Part shown: positions 35,743 to 42,876 of the stretch, in pieces
How the letters are laid out: each line of letters starts with the position of its first letter
Numbering within the stretch: the stretch's first letter is position 1
DNA from: Thermomicrobiales bacterium
GTDB taxonomy: Bacteria; Chloroflexota; Chloroflexia; Thermomicrobiales; UBA6265
DNA length: 64,000 nt
Reading direction: 5' to 3'
Assembly: GCA_023957115.1 (NCBI GenBank)
Contig: JAMLHN010000001.1
Coordinates: 156,708-220,707 of the forward strand
Position numbers and translations under genes: made by a program
Notes under the pieces: generated by a model
Seen by the model: the letters and a program-made list of their open reading frames with translations, nothing else
Databases searched by the model: none
What the model was told of the DNA's origin: nothing

Positions 35743-36036
35743 ATGAACAAGCTCATCATCACGATCGTGCAAAACGACGATGCAGATTCGGTTGTCGATG
35801 CATTGCTCGAATCTGATTTTCGGGCGACTCGACTGGCCAGTACGGGTGGATTCCTGCGGCGTGGCAATACGACGCTCATGATTGGCGCGCAGACCGATCA
35901 GGTCGATACGGTGCTCGATCTCATTCGCAAGAACGCGCGAACGGGCATCGCACGTGAGGACGAGGCGCCCGGGCTGACCCCGCCGGCGGCGGCAACGGTA
36001 TTCGTGCTCGATCTCGAGGAATACGAACGGTATTGA
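35743..36036 (+). CDS. PII-like cyclic-di-AMP receptor family protein (DarA/YaaQ)
   Basis: A 97-residue trimeric PII-like protein: M-N-K-L-I-I-T-I-V-Q start, D-F-R-A-T-R-L-A-S-T-G-G-F-L-R-R-G-N-T-T (ligand loop), and a closing V-F-V-L-D-L-E-E-Y-E-R-Y. Family members bind cyclic di-AMP between subunits. The ATG at 35743 has GGAAAGG about 10 bases upstream; an ATG three codons earlier is too close to it. A TATACT hexamer lies at 35680-35685 but without a good -35. No cyclic-di-AMP synthase gene is present in the window. Confidence 0.88.
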   Translation: MNKLIITIVQNDDADSVVDALLESDFRATRLASTGGFLRRGNTTLMIGAQTDQVDTVLDLIRKNARTGIAREDEAPGLTPPAAATVFVLDLEEYERY

Positions 36037-36170
36037 TTGAGGAGCTGGGATCGAGGAGTTCGGACGTATTTGATCCTGAGTCCTGAGTAAATCGAACGGC
36101 TTGAGATTTTCGATGATGCCCTCGAAGCCACAAGATCCCAACTCCTAACTCCTCGATCCCAGCTCCTCAA
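36037..36170. repeat. Palindromic intergenic element with 24-bp perfect arms
   Basis: Arms 36037-36060 and 36147-36170 are exact reverse complements over 24 bp and contain GGAGCTGGGATCGAGGAGTT. The 86-base interior holds related words (TCCTGAGTCCTGAGT, GATCCCAACTCCT). The element starts on the base after the DarA-type stop and ends 12 bases before the next gene. Related words occur at 7529, 40819 and 56759. Confidence 0.8.
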
Positions 36171-36181
36171 GGGGTGTCCAG

Positions 36182-37282
36182 ATGCTCGGCCCCCGGATCA
36201 CATTGCAGCTCTGGGGCGCCCGTACGTCGGTCGGAGCGGTCGATCTCCTTCTGGCCGGACTGGTGCTGGCCGGCGTGCTGCGCGAGCGAGCCGGCCAGGA
36301 ACTGCGATTCGAGCTTCTGCTGCTGGCGGCGCTACTGCTCGCCGGGCTCTTCTTCCTCGTTTCCTTCCTGAGCGAACGCCTCCGCCTATGGCTCGCCCGA
36401 GCCGGAGAACCCGCGCTCCCAACCCTCATTACCTTGCCAACCGCCCATGGTCCGACCCTCGTGGAGGCCGGCTCGGTCGCGAGATCCGCGCGTGGCGGAC
36501 TGGCCGGTATGGGGATCGATCTGGCCATTGGGCTGATCGCTGTTGCTGTCTGGCTCCTGTTGCATGGTTCGAACCGGAGAATTTCCGACCTGGCCGTTGT
36601 GTCCGCCATGGCAATCGGCGGGAGCGCATTCCTCCGCTTCGTGGCGTCGCCATCACTCAATGGCGGACGGGTCATCCGCTGGATGCTCGAATACACCGTC
36701 GACGACGACGATACCGCCGTGCGGACGACCCGCTGGATCGGATTCCTCTCCGGGGCGGTGCTCTTCACGCTGGGAGTGGCATTGCTGCTTCGAGACGGAG
36801 AGGCCAGCTTCTGGGGCGTTGGACTGGCGGCGACCGGTATCGATGTGTGCGCGCTGGCGGCAGTCGGGACCAGACAGACCCTCTGGCTGCAAACGGCAAA
36901 CGAGCGCACTGTTGGAGCCCTGCTGGAGTCGCAACATGCGGTTGTATCCGCCAGTAGTTCGCTCGATGAGATGATTGCGGTATTGACCGTCGACGGCCCG
37001 CGTGCAGTTGCGCTGGTACGCGACGACGCCGGATTGCCGGTGGGAATCATGCAATTTCAACAAATGCGAAGCGCTATCGGACGTAAGGGAGCGCACGTCA
37101 CCATCGGTGACGTCATGATTCCACTTGCCGAATTACCTTTGGTCGAACGTGAGACCTCGATATTGGATGCCACCCATCTTCTGCTGGAGCGGGGCAGTCC
37201 CGCCGTCCGCTATCTGGGCGCCGGCGGGAAGATGCACATTGCCACCGCGGCGGATCTGGGCGTGCCGCGGGGGACGACGTAA
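36182..37282 (+). CDS. Membrane protein with C-terminal CBS-like pair
   Basis: A 366-residue protein with about six hydrophobic segments in its first 230 residues (for example DLLLAGLVLAGVL, LLLLAALLLAGLFFLVSFL, IDLAIGLIAVAVWLLL and WIGFLSGAVLFTLGVALLL). A soluble 130-residue end follows that resembles two weak CBS motifs (A-V-V-S-A-S-S-S-L-D-E-M, then V-T-I-G-D-V-M-I-P-L). There is no HExxH, so it is not a site-2 protease despite the similar layout. A regulatory nucleotide-binding role is plausible but unproven. Confidence 0.65.
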   Translation: MLGPRITLQLWGARTSVGAVDLLLAGLVLAGVLRERAGQELRFELLLLAALLLAGLFFLVSFLSERLRLWLARAGEPALPTLITLPTAHGPTLVEAGSVARSARGGLAGMGIDLAIGLIAVAVWLLLHGSNRRISDLAVVSAMAIGGSAFLRFVASPSLNGGRVIRWMLEYTVDDDDTAVRTTRWIGFLSGAVLFTLGVALLLRDGEASFWGVGLAATGIDVCALAAVGTRQTLWLQTANERTVGALLESQHAVVSASSSLDEMIAVLTVDGPRAVALVRDDAGLPVGIMQFQQMRSAIGRKGAHVTIGDVMIPLAELPLVERETSILDATHLLLERGSPAVRYLGAGGKMHIATAADLGVPRGTT

Positions 37283-37362
37283 CGCGCACCGCGGCAGCAG
37301 TCGAAGGCGCTCGACGAATCAGGATACGGAAACCCTGCACTACGACCATGGCGGACGCGCAC

Positions 37363-38238
37363 TCAGGAGCCCAGGGGATCGCCCAACGCGTGGAAGACGG
37401 CTTGCGGCAGGACGACACCCGCCGATCCGATCAGCCGGAGGTCGGCGAGATGATCCTGCCGGGTGCCGGTGCGATTGAGGATGGCGACGGGTGCGCCGTT
37501 TCGTTTGGCAATCAGCGGCAGCTGCGCGGCCGGGTTGACGACAAGTGAGCTGCCGATAACCAGCAGAAGGTCGGCATCTCGCGTGAGCTCGACACTGCGA
37601 TCGAGGGCTTCGCGCGGGAGCGATTCGCCGAAGAGCACGGTGGCGGTCCGCAGAATACCACCGCAAACCGGACACGACGGATAGAGATGACCGGCACGTA
37701 GCCATTCCTGTACCTCTTCGCCGTCGAACAGCGCACCACAATCGGTACAGCGAACGACATGGGCCGATCCATGCAGCTCGATGACCCGTTGCGGGTCGGA
37801 ACCGGCGCGCTGGTGGAGTCCGTCGATGTTCTGGGTGACGACAGCTGCCAGCTTTCCGGCGCGTTCCAGATCGACCAGGGCTCGGTGCGCCGGGTTCGGC
37901 CGAGCGGCCAGAAGGTCCGGATACGATTCGAGGCGTCGCTGCCAGTAGGTCCGGCGATGCGCTTCGTTCTCCATGAAATCGCCGATGGTCGGAGGCTTTC
38001 CAGTTGCCCAAACGCCATTGGGACCACGGTAGTCAGGGATTCCGGATTCGGTACTGATGCCAGCCCCGGTCAATGCCAGGATTCGATTGGCATTGCGGAT
38101 GAGATCGGCGAGCGCCAGGACATCCTCAGGTCCTGGCTCGACGATCTCGGGCTCACTGGATGGTGCACTCAATTCTGGCGACTTTCTGGATGAACCTTGT
38201 GTACGTACACTCGGTTTGCTAGAGTTAGAAGACAACAT
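37363..38238 (-). CDS. Sir2-family NAD-dependent protein deacylase
   Basis: A sirtuin of up to 291 residues. The NAD motif GAGISTESGIPDYRG begins at about residue 58, followed by TQNIDGLHQRAG, the catalytic His in ELHGS, and a zinc ribbon C-T-D-C...C-P-V-C. LFGESLP and IGSSLVVNPAAQLP complete the fold. The first 30 residues have no family match, and the palindromic operator at 38199-38210 lies inside them, so the real start may be further in; no alternative ATG exists, and a TTG at about codon 23 is one option. It faces the convergent CBS-like protein gene. Confidence 0.9.
   Translation of the reverse strand: MLSSNSSKPSVRTQGSSRKSPELSAPSSEPEIVEPGPEDVLALADLIRNANRILALTGAGISTESGIPDYRGPNGVWATGKPPTIGDFMENEAHRRTYWQRRLESYPDLLAARPNPAHRALVDLERAGKLAAVVTQNIDGLHQRAGSDPQRVIELHGSAHVVRCTDCGALFDGEEVQEWLRAGHLYPSCPVCGGILRTATVLFGESLPREALDRSVELTRDADLLLVIGSSLVVNPAAQLPLIAKRNGAPVAILNRTGTRQDHLADLRLIGSAGVVLPQAVFHALGDPLGS
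38197..38225 (+). promoter_or_regulatory. Promoter with GTGTACGTACAC operator, TPR gene side
   Basis: TTGTGT (38197-38202), a 17-base spacer and TAGAGT (38220-38225) point to the gene at 38353. The perfect 12-bp palindrome GTGTACGTACAC (38199-38210) overlaps the -35. The same 12-mer stands on the promoter at 58695-58735. Confidence 0.55.
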
Positions 38239-38352
38239 GCCAGAGTGTCACAGATAGTCTCGATCCGCTGGTGCGCTCTGGTGTGCCGTCACCCCGCAGG
38301 TTCTTGCTGTTCGAAGAAACTGGATCGGAATTCCGATGCGGGGAGACGTGCA

Positions 38353-38883
38353 ATGTTGCTTACCGACGACGGAATCGGCCAGCTCGCATCCTGGCGACAT
38401 CGTATCGCCACCAGATTGAGCGAATTCGTGCTGCGAAAACCGACTTCGGTAGATGAATCGTACCAACTGGCATGGAATCCTGGCGAAATCGTGGTCGATT
38501 CGGTGCGACCGGCAGCCATGGAGCCCGAGATGCTGCGGTTCCGATCGCAGCTTCATCGCTCTCCGGATGGAACCGCGCTGGCGGCGCACGAGCAACGTGC
38601 CCGTATCCTGGCACTGCGCGGTCTGTCCCAGGCGCGGGACGGGGAGTACGAGCAGGCGCAAGCGTCGTTTACCTCAGCGGTCCGGCTCGATCCCAGGCTC
38701 GACCTGGCGTTGCTGCCATCGTTCTGGTTGTTGCCCCGGCGAGCGCATGAGGTCGCCGTCGAGGCGCTGCGCGACGCCAACCGAGCGCGGGACGCCGCCG
38801 CGTTGACCGCCACCATTCGGAATCGCTTCCGTCCGCGTGCGCTTCGTGCTATCAATCTCGCAAACGGACCCTCCGGCGATTGA
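38353..38883 (+). CDS. TPR-like helical protein, unknown function
   Basis: A 176-residue soluble protein. Residues 85-130 look like one tetratricopeptide unit (ARILALRGLSQARDGEYEQA, then FTSAVRLDPRL), preceded by a region with no clear family. The C-terminus is basic (RNRFRPRALRAIN). GGGGAG lies 7 bases before the ATG. It is 18 bases ahead of the isomerase gene, so both probably share the promoter at 38197. Confidence 0.65.
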   Translation: MLLTDDGIGQLASWRHRIATRLSEFVLRKPTSVDESYQLAWNPGEIVVDSVRPAAMEPEMLRFRSQLHRSPDGTALAAHEQRARILALRGLSQARDGEYEQAQASFTSAVRLDPRLDLALLPSFWLLPRRAHEVAVEALRDANRARDAAALTATIRNRFRPRALRAINLANGPSGD

Positions 38884-38901
38884 TACGGGACGTGTGATTG
38901 T

Positions 38902-39807
38902 ATGGCAGCACGAGCGCGATTGGCATCGGCGCCAATCAATTGGGGTATCGAGACTTCCTGCGACGAAGGTAACCCGTCCGTCGACGAGCTGCTTCAGAAT
39001 TCCGTAGACGCGGGATACAGCGGCTTCGAGCTCGGTCCATTGTTCCTGCTGGGGGCCGATGCCACCCGGATTCGCGCCAACCTGGACGCGTTTGGGCTCG
39101 ATGCGGTTGCCTACTGGATTGCGGTTTCACTTGCGCAACCATTCGGTGGCAAAGCTGAGACCGAGGTGCGTGAAGCCCTGGAGATCCTGCGCGCGGTTGG
39201 CGCGGAACACCTGCTGGTCAGCGACTTTGGCGACCCGGACCGGATGCGCGTCATCGCCCGTTCGGAGGAATTCCCCGAGACCTGGTGGTCGGATGACGAT
39301 TGGGCCGAGGTCCGCCGGTCGTTCGTAGCCATTGGTCAACTTGGGAAGGAGTATGGGATCGACATTTCGGTGCACCCGCACGTCGGCGGGCATATCGAAA
39401 GCGGCCGTGAGATCGAGCGGGTCCTGGAGGCGATCGAGGGCACGCCGATCACCGTCTGTATCGACACCGGACATATCCGGCTCGGTGGAACGGATTCGAT
39501 CCCACTCATACGCCGGGTGGGCTCGCGCGTTACGCACATTCATGCAAAGGACATCGAGCCCAATCTGATGGCGCGTCTGCAACGAGGCGACATCGACTAC
39601 GAAACGGCGGTGCGCCAGGGGCTCTATTGCGATCTGGGTGACGGTATCGTCGATTGGGATGGGTTTGCTGCCGCCCTGGATGAAATCGACTTCGACGGAT
39701 GGGTCGTCGCCGAGGAGGATCAGATTCTGGTTCCCGGCCGGCGCGTGCCATTCGAGTCGAATATCCGCAATCGTGCCTTCCTGGCTGAGTTGCTGATGGG
39801 GAGCTAG
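38902..39807 (+). CDS. Sugar phosphate isomerase/epimerase (xylose isomerase-like TIM barrel)
   Basis: A 301-residue TIM barrel of the AP_endonuc_2/IolE group: an opening S-A-P-I-N-W-G-I-E-T, N-S-V-D-A-G-Y-S-G-F-E-L-G-P, S-V-H-P-H-V-G-G-H-I-E-S (metal His), V-C-I-D-T-G-H-I-R-L-G-G (Asp, His), V-T-H-I-H-A-K-D-I, and W-V-V-A-E-E-D-Q (Glu). The opening I-N-W-G-I-E is reminiscent of IolE (inosose dehydratase), but no other inositol genes are nearby. Its stop codon TAG is also the TA target of the IS630 element; the gene itself is intact. Confidence 0.85.
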   Translation: MAARARLASAPINWGIETSCDEGNPSVDELLQNSVDAGYSGFELGPLFLLGADATRIRANLDAFGLDAVAYWIAVSLAQPFGGKAETEVREALEILRAVGAEHLLVSDFGDPDRMRVIARSEEFPETWWSDDDWAEVRRSFVAIGQLGKEYGIDISVHPHVGGHIESGREIERVLEAIEGTPITVCIDTGHIRLGGTDSIPLIRRVGSRVTHIHAKDIEPNLMARLQRGDIDYETAVRQGLYCDLGDGIVDWDGFAAALDEIDFDGWVVAEEDQILVPGRRVPFESNIRNRAFLAELLMGS

Positions 39808-40818
39808 AGCAAAGACCTAAAGGGTTGCCAATGTGGCACGATCGTGCCATGCTGTGGCCATGCCCGTGCCTATTCGGTCGACCTCCGTGAACGGGTGATG
39901 GCAACCGTGGCGGACGGCTGCTCCATTGCTGAAGACGGCCCACCACTCCGTCAGGGTCGATGCGATCTATGACTGGCGGCGCCGACAGCAGACCACCAGG
40001 TCGCTGGCGCCGACGACCCACCACTGCGGACGCCCTCGTCGCGTGAAGCCGGAGATGGATCGGGCACTGCAGGCGCAGATCGACGCGGAGCCCGATGCTA
40101 CCCTGACCAGAACCGTGCAGGCGTGGCTGGCCACGGAGCATGCAGAACCGTCGTCGGTCGTGGCACGGTCATTCGGGCCGTGGCGCGACTGGATCGTCCC
40201 GAAAAAGAGTCTGATCGCCACCGAGCGCGATCCTGGGCAGCGGGCAGCGTGGCACCAGGACCAGGCGCGGTTGGTGGCTGACGATCTGGTCTTTCTGGAC
40301 GAAACCAGTACCCAGATCACCCTGACCCGCCGCCATGGCCGAAGTACACGTGGGCACCGGCTGGTCGCCAGCGGTTCCCCACAACCACGGACGCAACGTC
40401 ACCTGCTGGCACGTTGCGCACAACCGGAGTGGGACCATCCCTGGTCTTCGAAGGTGCGCTCAATGGACCGGTCTTTGCCCAGTGGGTGCGCACGCAGTTG
40501 GTACCGACCTTGCGACCGGGTCAGATCGTGATCCACCAGCCCAACCTGAATGTGCATAAGGCTCCCGAGGCGCGGCGGGCCATTGAGGCCGCTGGGTGTC
40601 AGCTGCGCTTCCTGCCAGCTATTCGCCGGACTTCAATCCGATCGAACTGGTCTTCAGCCGGCTCAAGACCCACCTGCGCACCATCGCCGCACGCACGGTC
40701 GATGCCTTGATGACGGCAATCGGGGATGGGGCAATGCCGTCACCGCCACCGATGCCCGCAACTGCGTGCGCCATGCTGGGTATTCCTAACCAGGGCGACC
40801 TTTTCGGTCTGCGCTCTA
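39805..40818. mobile_element. IS630-type insertion sequence, degenerate
   Basis: 1014 bp bounded by TA at each end. The terminal inverted repeats match at 20 of 25 positions (TAGAGC, two mismatches, AGACC, then AAAGG-type and TYGCC): 39805-39829 against 40794-40818. TA duplication is typical of IS630/Tc1. Joining the flanks restores GGGGAGCTAGGAGCTGGGAT followed by TTTGGAGTTGGGA, that is, a palindromic-family word string, so the element jumped into an existing repeat. A 16-bp perfect palindrome, TGGCACGATCGTGCCA, lies at 39834-39849 just inside the left end. Confidence 0.85.
39860..40789 (+). pseudogene. IS630-family transposase remnant
   Basis: Pieces in several frames read as one DDE transposase: AYSVDLRERVMATVADGCSI, then SVRVDAIYDWRRRQQ (helix-turn-helix), GRPRRVKPEMDRAL, LVFLDETSTQITLTRRHGRS (first Asp), VFEGALNGPVFAQWVRTQL, NLNVHKAPEARRAIEAAG, and FNPIELVFSRLKTHLRTIA (Glu). 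At least four indels break it. The second catalytic Asp, normally before NLNVHK, reads HQPN, so the enzyme would be dead even if the frames were repaired. Confidence 0.85.
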
Positions 40819-40860
40819 GGAGCTGGGATTTTGGAGTTGGGAATACCCAGGGGTTTGATC
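40819..40860. repeat. Right half of the repeat split by the IS630 element
   Basis: GGAGCTGGGATTTTGGAGTT followed by GGGAATACCC. With the bases left of the insertion (GGGGAGCTA) it rebuilds a copy of the GGAGCTGGGATC/GGAGTTGGG words seen at 36037 and 56759. Confidence 0.6.
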
Positions 40861-40960
40861 GGAGCGGCCTGAACAGAGATGGTGTGGGGGCGCGGCGTTT
40901 CACGGCGAGAGGGGATGCGCTAGAGTTGACAGTCGCGAGACGACTGGAGGCGCGAACCTG

Positions 40961-41524
40961 GTGTTTTTAGGAAGCCGAGAAGAGATGGGGCATGTGGGGT
41001 ACGTCCCCGCCCATTGCCCGAAATGCGCGCATCAGGGACTGTTCAGTGTCTATCAAGCAAAGCGCAAACTGACGGTCGTCGCGCTCGTAGCAGTGCCACT
41101 GTCGGAACAGATGGTGGTCGAATGCCCCAAATGCAACGTTCGGTTGGGTGTTCCGCCCGAACAGGTCGCGCAGTTGCAACAGCAGCTCATTACACCCGAC
41201 AAACTCGCGGGTCTGGCGGCGAACGGTGCAAGCCAGGCGCCGGCAATGCCGGCCGTGCCGCAGCCGCGCGGGCGCACGGCGTATCAGGTGCTCCAGGTCG
41301 ACCCTGACGCCGAGCAGGAAGTGGTCGACGCTGCGTTCAAGCGCCTTGCGCTCAAATACCACCCGGATACCTCGAAGGCGCCGGACGCATCCGAGCGTAT
41401 GCGGGAGATCATCGAAGCGCATGGGATCTTGACCGATCCGAACAAACGGGCTCGCTACGATGCTTCGATCGGGATTCGCCGTCCCGTCAAAATGCCCCCA
41501 GCCATGCGCGCCAGCGACGTTTAG
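40961..41524 (+). CDS. Zinc-ribbon plus J-domain protein
   Basis: A 187-residue protein. The N-terminal 65 residues hold two Cys pairs, C-P-K-C at about 20-23 and C-P-K-C at about 54-57, forming a zinc ribbon. A Gln-rich linker leads to a J domain at about residues 106-170 (AYQVLQVDPDAEQEVVDAAF, then KYHPDTSKA with the HPD triad, and N-K-R-A-R-Y-D-A). There is no DnaJ G/F or Cys-rich domain, so it would recruit DnaK to a special client. The start may be the GTG at 40961 or the ATG eight codons later. Confidence 0.8.
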   Translation: MFLGSREEMGHVGYVPAHCPKCAHQGLFSVYQAKRKLTVVALVAVPLSEQMVVECPKCNVRLGVPPEQVAQLQQQLITPDKLAGLAANGASQAPAMPAVPQPRGRTAYQVLQVDPDAEQEVVDAAFKRLALKYHPDTSKAPDASERMREIIEAHGILTDPNKRARYDASIGIRRPVKMPPAMRASDV

Positions 41525-41544
41525 CGCGGATCTGCAAAGTGCAA

Positions 41545-41606
41545 AGAGGTCTGGAGCCCGGAGTCCAGGCTCCGGGCCTTCCGAACCCGTTCCGAACTCC
41601 TAAATC
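41545..41606. repeat. Intergenic palindromic element (CCGGAG type)
   Basis: GGAGCCCGGAGTCCAGGCTC followed by CGGGCC forms an 8-bp hairpin (GCCCGGAG/CTCCGGGC) with a 6-base loop, then CGAACTCCTAAATCCTC. It lies in the 86-base gap between the convergent J-domain and DUF402 genes and shares words with 26270 and 63331. Confidence 0.55.
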
Positions 41607-41610
41607 CTCA

Positions 41611-42177
41611 TCAAATCGACAGAATGAACCTCGGCACGCCGTGGTCCGGATCGCGGAGACGATCGAGATCCGGGCCGAGCTCTTCGACCGCGGCTGCCAC
41701 CGACGCTGAGACATCGGCAAGCGACTGGTTGACGGACTTCACCCATTCGTCACGCATGCGGTCCTGGTCGATTTCGAGCTGAAACTCGTCCTGGTCGAGC
41801 ACCGTCGCGGTTCCGTCTGGCTCGACCCAGAGATCGAGCTCCAGATCGACGTCGCGATAGTAATTCTTGCGCAGCTCGGTCAGCGGCAATGAAAAGTTGA
41901 CGTAATAGCCGACCGTACGGTTGTCTTCGGTTCGGAACCGGAGTAGGGAATACCACCGGTCGGGGAAAAACCATTGGTCCGCCCCGGTCCGCTGCATCCG
42001 CTCGACCCCGCTCTCGGTTCGCACGTCGACGTCCTTTGGCCGGTAGAACGTGAACTGATGATGGAGCAGTTGACGGTCGCCGATATCGCTGGGGACAGTG
42101 ATCCATCCGCCATCGATCTCGTACTCCCAGCAAGCTCCTCGAAGCTTCTCTTTCCGGTAGTAGATCCGGTCTCCCAT
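41611..42177 (-). CDS. DUF402-domain protein
   Basis: A 188-residue protein with the DUF402 pattern: R-K-E-K-L-R-G start, Q-W-F-F-P-D-R-W-Y-S-L-L-R-F-R, then G-Y-Y-V-N-F-S-L-P-L and D-L-E-L-D-L-W-V-E-P-D-G. Some DUF402 proteins are nucleoside di/triphosphatases or RNA-linked; no activity can be assigned here. It follows rsmG on the minus strand with a 6-base gap, so it belongs to the dxs-rsmG transcript. Confidence 0.85.
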   Translation of the reverse strand: MGDRIYYRKEKLRGACWEYEIDGGWITVPSDIGDRQLLHHQFTFYRPKDVDVRTESGVERMQRTGADQWFFPDRWYSLLRFRTEDNRTVGYYVNFSLPLTELRKNYYRDVDLELDLWVEPDGTATVLDQDEFQLEIDQDRMRDEWVKSVNQSLADVSASVAAAVEELGPDLDRLRDPDHGVPRFILSI

Positions 42178-42183
42178 TGGATG

Positions 42184-42876
42184 TTACCCCCCGAGTGGAT
42201 CGTGTTCTGGAATGCCAGGACGCCTCGGGTAACGAACGAGTGATGGACCTATCTTATCCAGAATGACCAGACGCGTCACCCCCGTGCAGGGGCTTGCCGG
42301 CAGCAATTCGGCAGATTCGAGCCTGCCACCAACCAGCTCGATGGCCGTTTGGGCCCGTTCGAGCTCTGCTGAAAGGTCCGCTCCCTTGGGGAAAAATGCC
42401 CGGCCACCGGTTCGTAGGAAGGGGAGCGAGATCTCTGCCAGCGCGGCCAGCTGGGTGACCGCGCGAGCGACCACGAGGTCGAATTGTTCTCGAAACGCAG
42501 GGTCGTGTGCCATGGTTTCGGCGCGTTCATGGATGGGTCGGACATTGGAGAGTCCGAGCTCCTGGACGACCAGCTCCTGAAAGCGAACCTTCTTGCCGGT
42601 TGCCTCGATGAGCGTGAACGCGATGTCTGGGCGGGCAATGGCCAGGGGGATTCCCGGTATTCCCGAGCCACTGCCGATATCGACGGCCCGAAGGTTGGGT
42701 CCGGTGGGCAGGAACGGGACCAACCGGAGCGACTCGCCGATCAGACTGCCGTCGATCGAGGCGGCGTCGCGAAGCGCGGTGAGATTGAACTTTCGATTCC
42801 ATTCGAGAATGAGCTCTCGATAGGCAGAAAGCTGTTCCGCGTGATCCCGGGCGATGCCTGGCCAGCACGCTGACAT
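42184..42876 (-). CDS. rsmG: 16S rRNA (guanine-527 N7)-methyltransferase
   Basis: A 230-residue RsmG/GidB. The N-terminus reads Y-R-E-L-I-L-E-W-N-R-K-F-N-L-T-A. The AdoMet site is AVDIGSGSGIPGIPLAI, followed by LIEATGKKVRFQELVVQEL and H-E-R-A-E. The catalytic region is A-R-A-V-T-Q-L. It starts on the last base of the dxs stop (TGATG overlap), so the two are translationally coupled. Confidence 0.94.
   Translation of the reverse strand: MSACWPGIARDHAEQLSAYRELILEWNRKFNLTALRDAASIDGSLIGESLRLVPFLPTGPNLRAVDIGSGSGIPGIPLAIARPDIAFTLIEATGKKVRFQELVVQELGLSNVRPIHERAETMAHDPAFREQFDLVVARAVTQLAALAEISLPFLRTGGRAFFPKGADLSAELERAQTAIELVGGRLESAELLPASPCTGVTRLVILDKIGPSLVRYPRRPGIPEHDPLGG

Noticed and set aside
36182..37282. 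Site-2 protease
   Set aside because: Membrane-plus-CBS layout is similar but there is no HExxH zinc motif.
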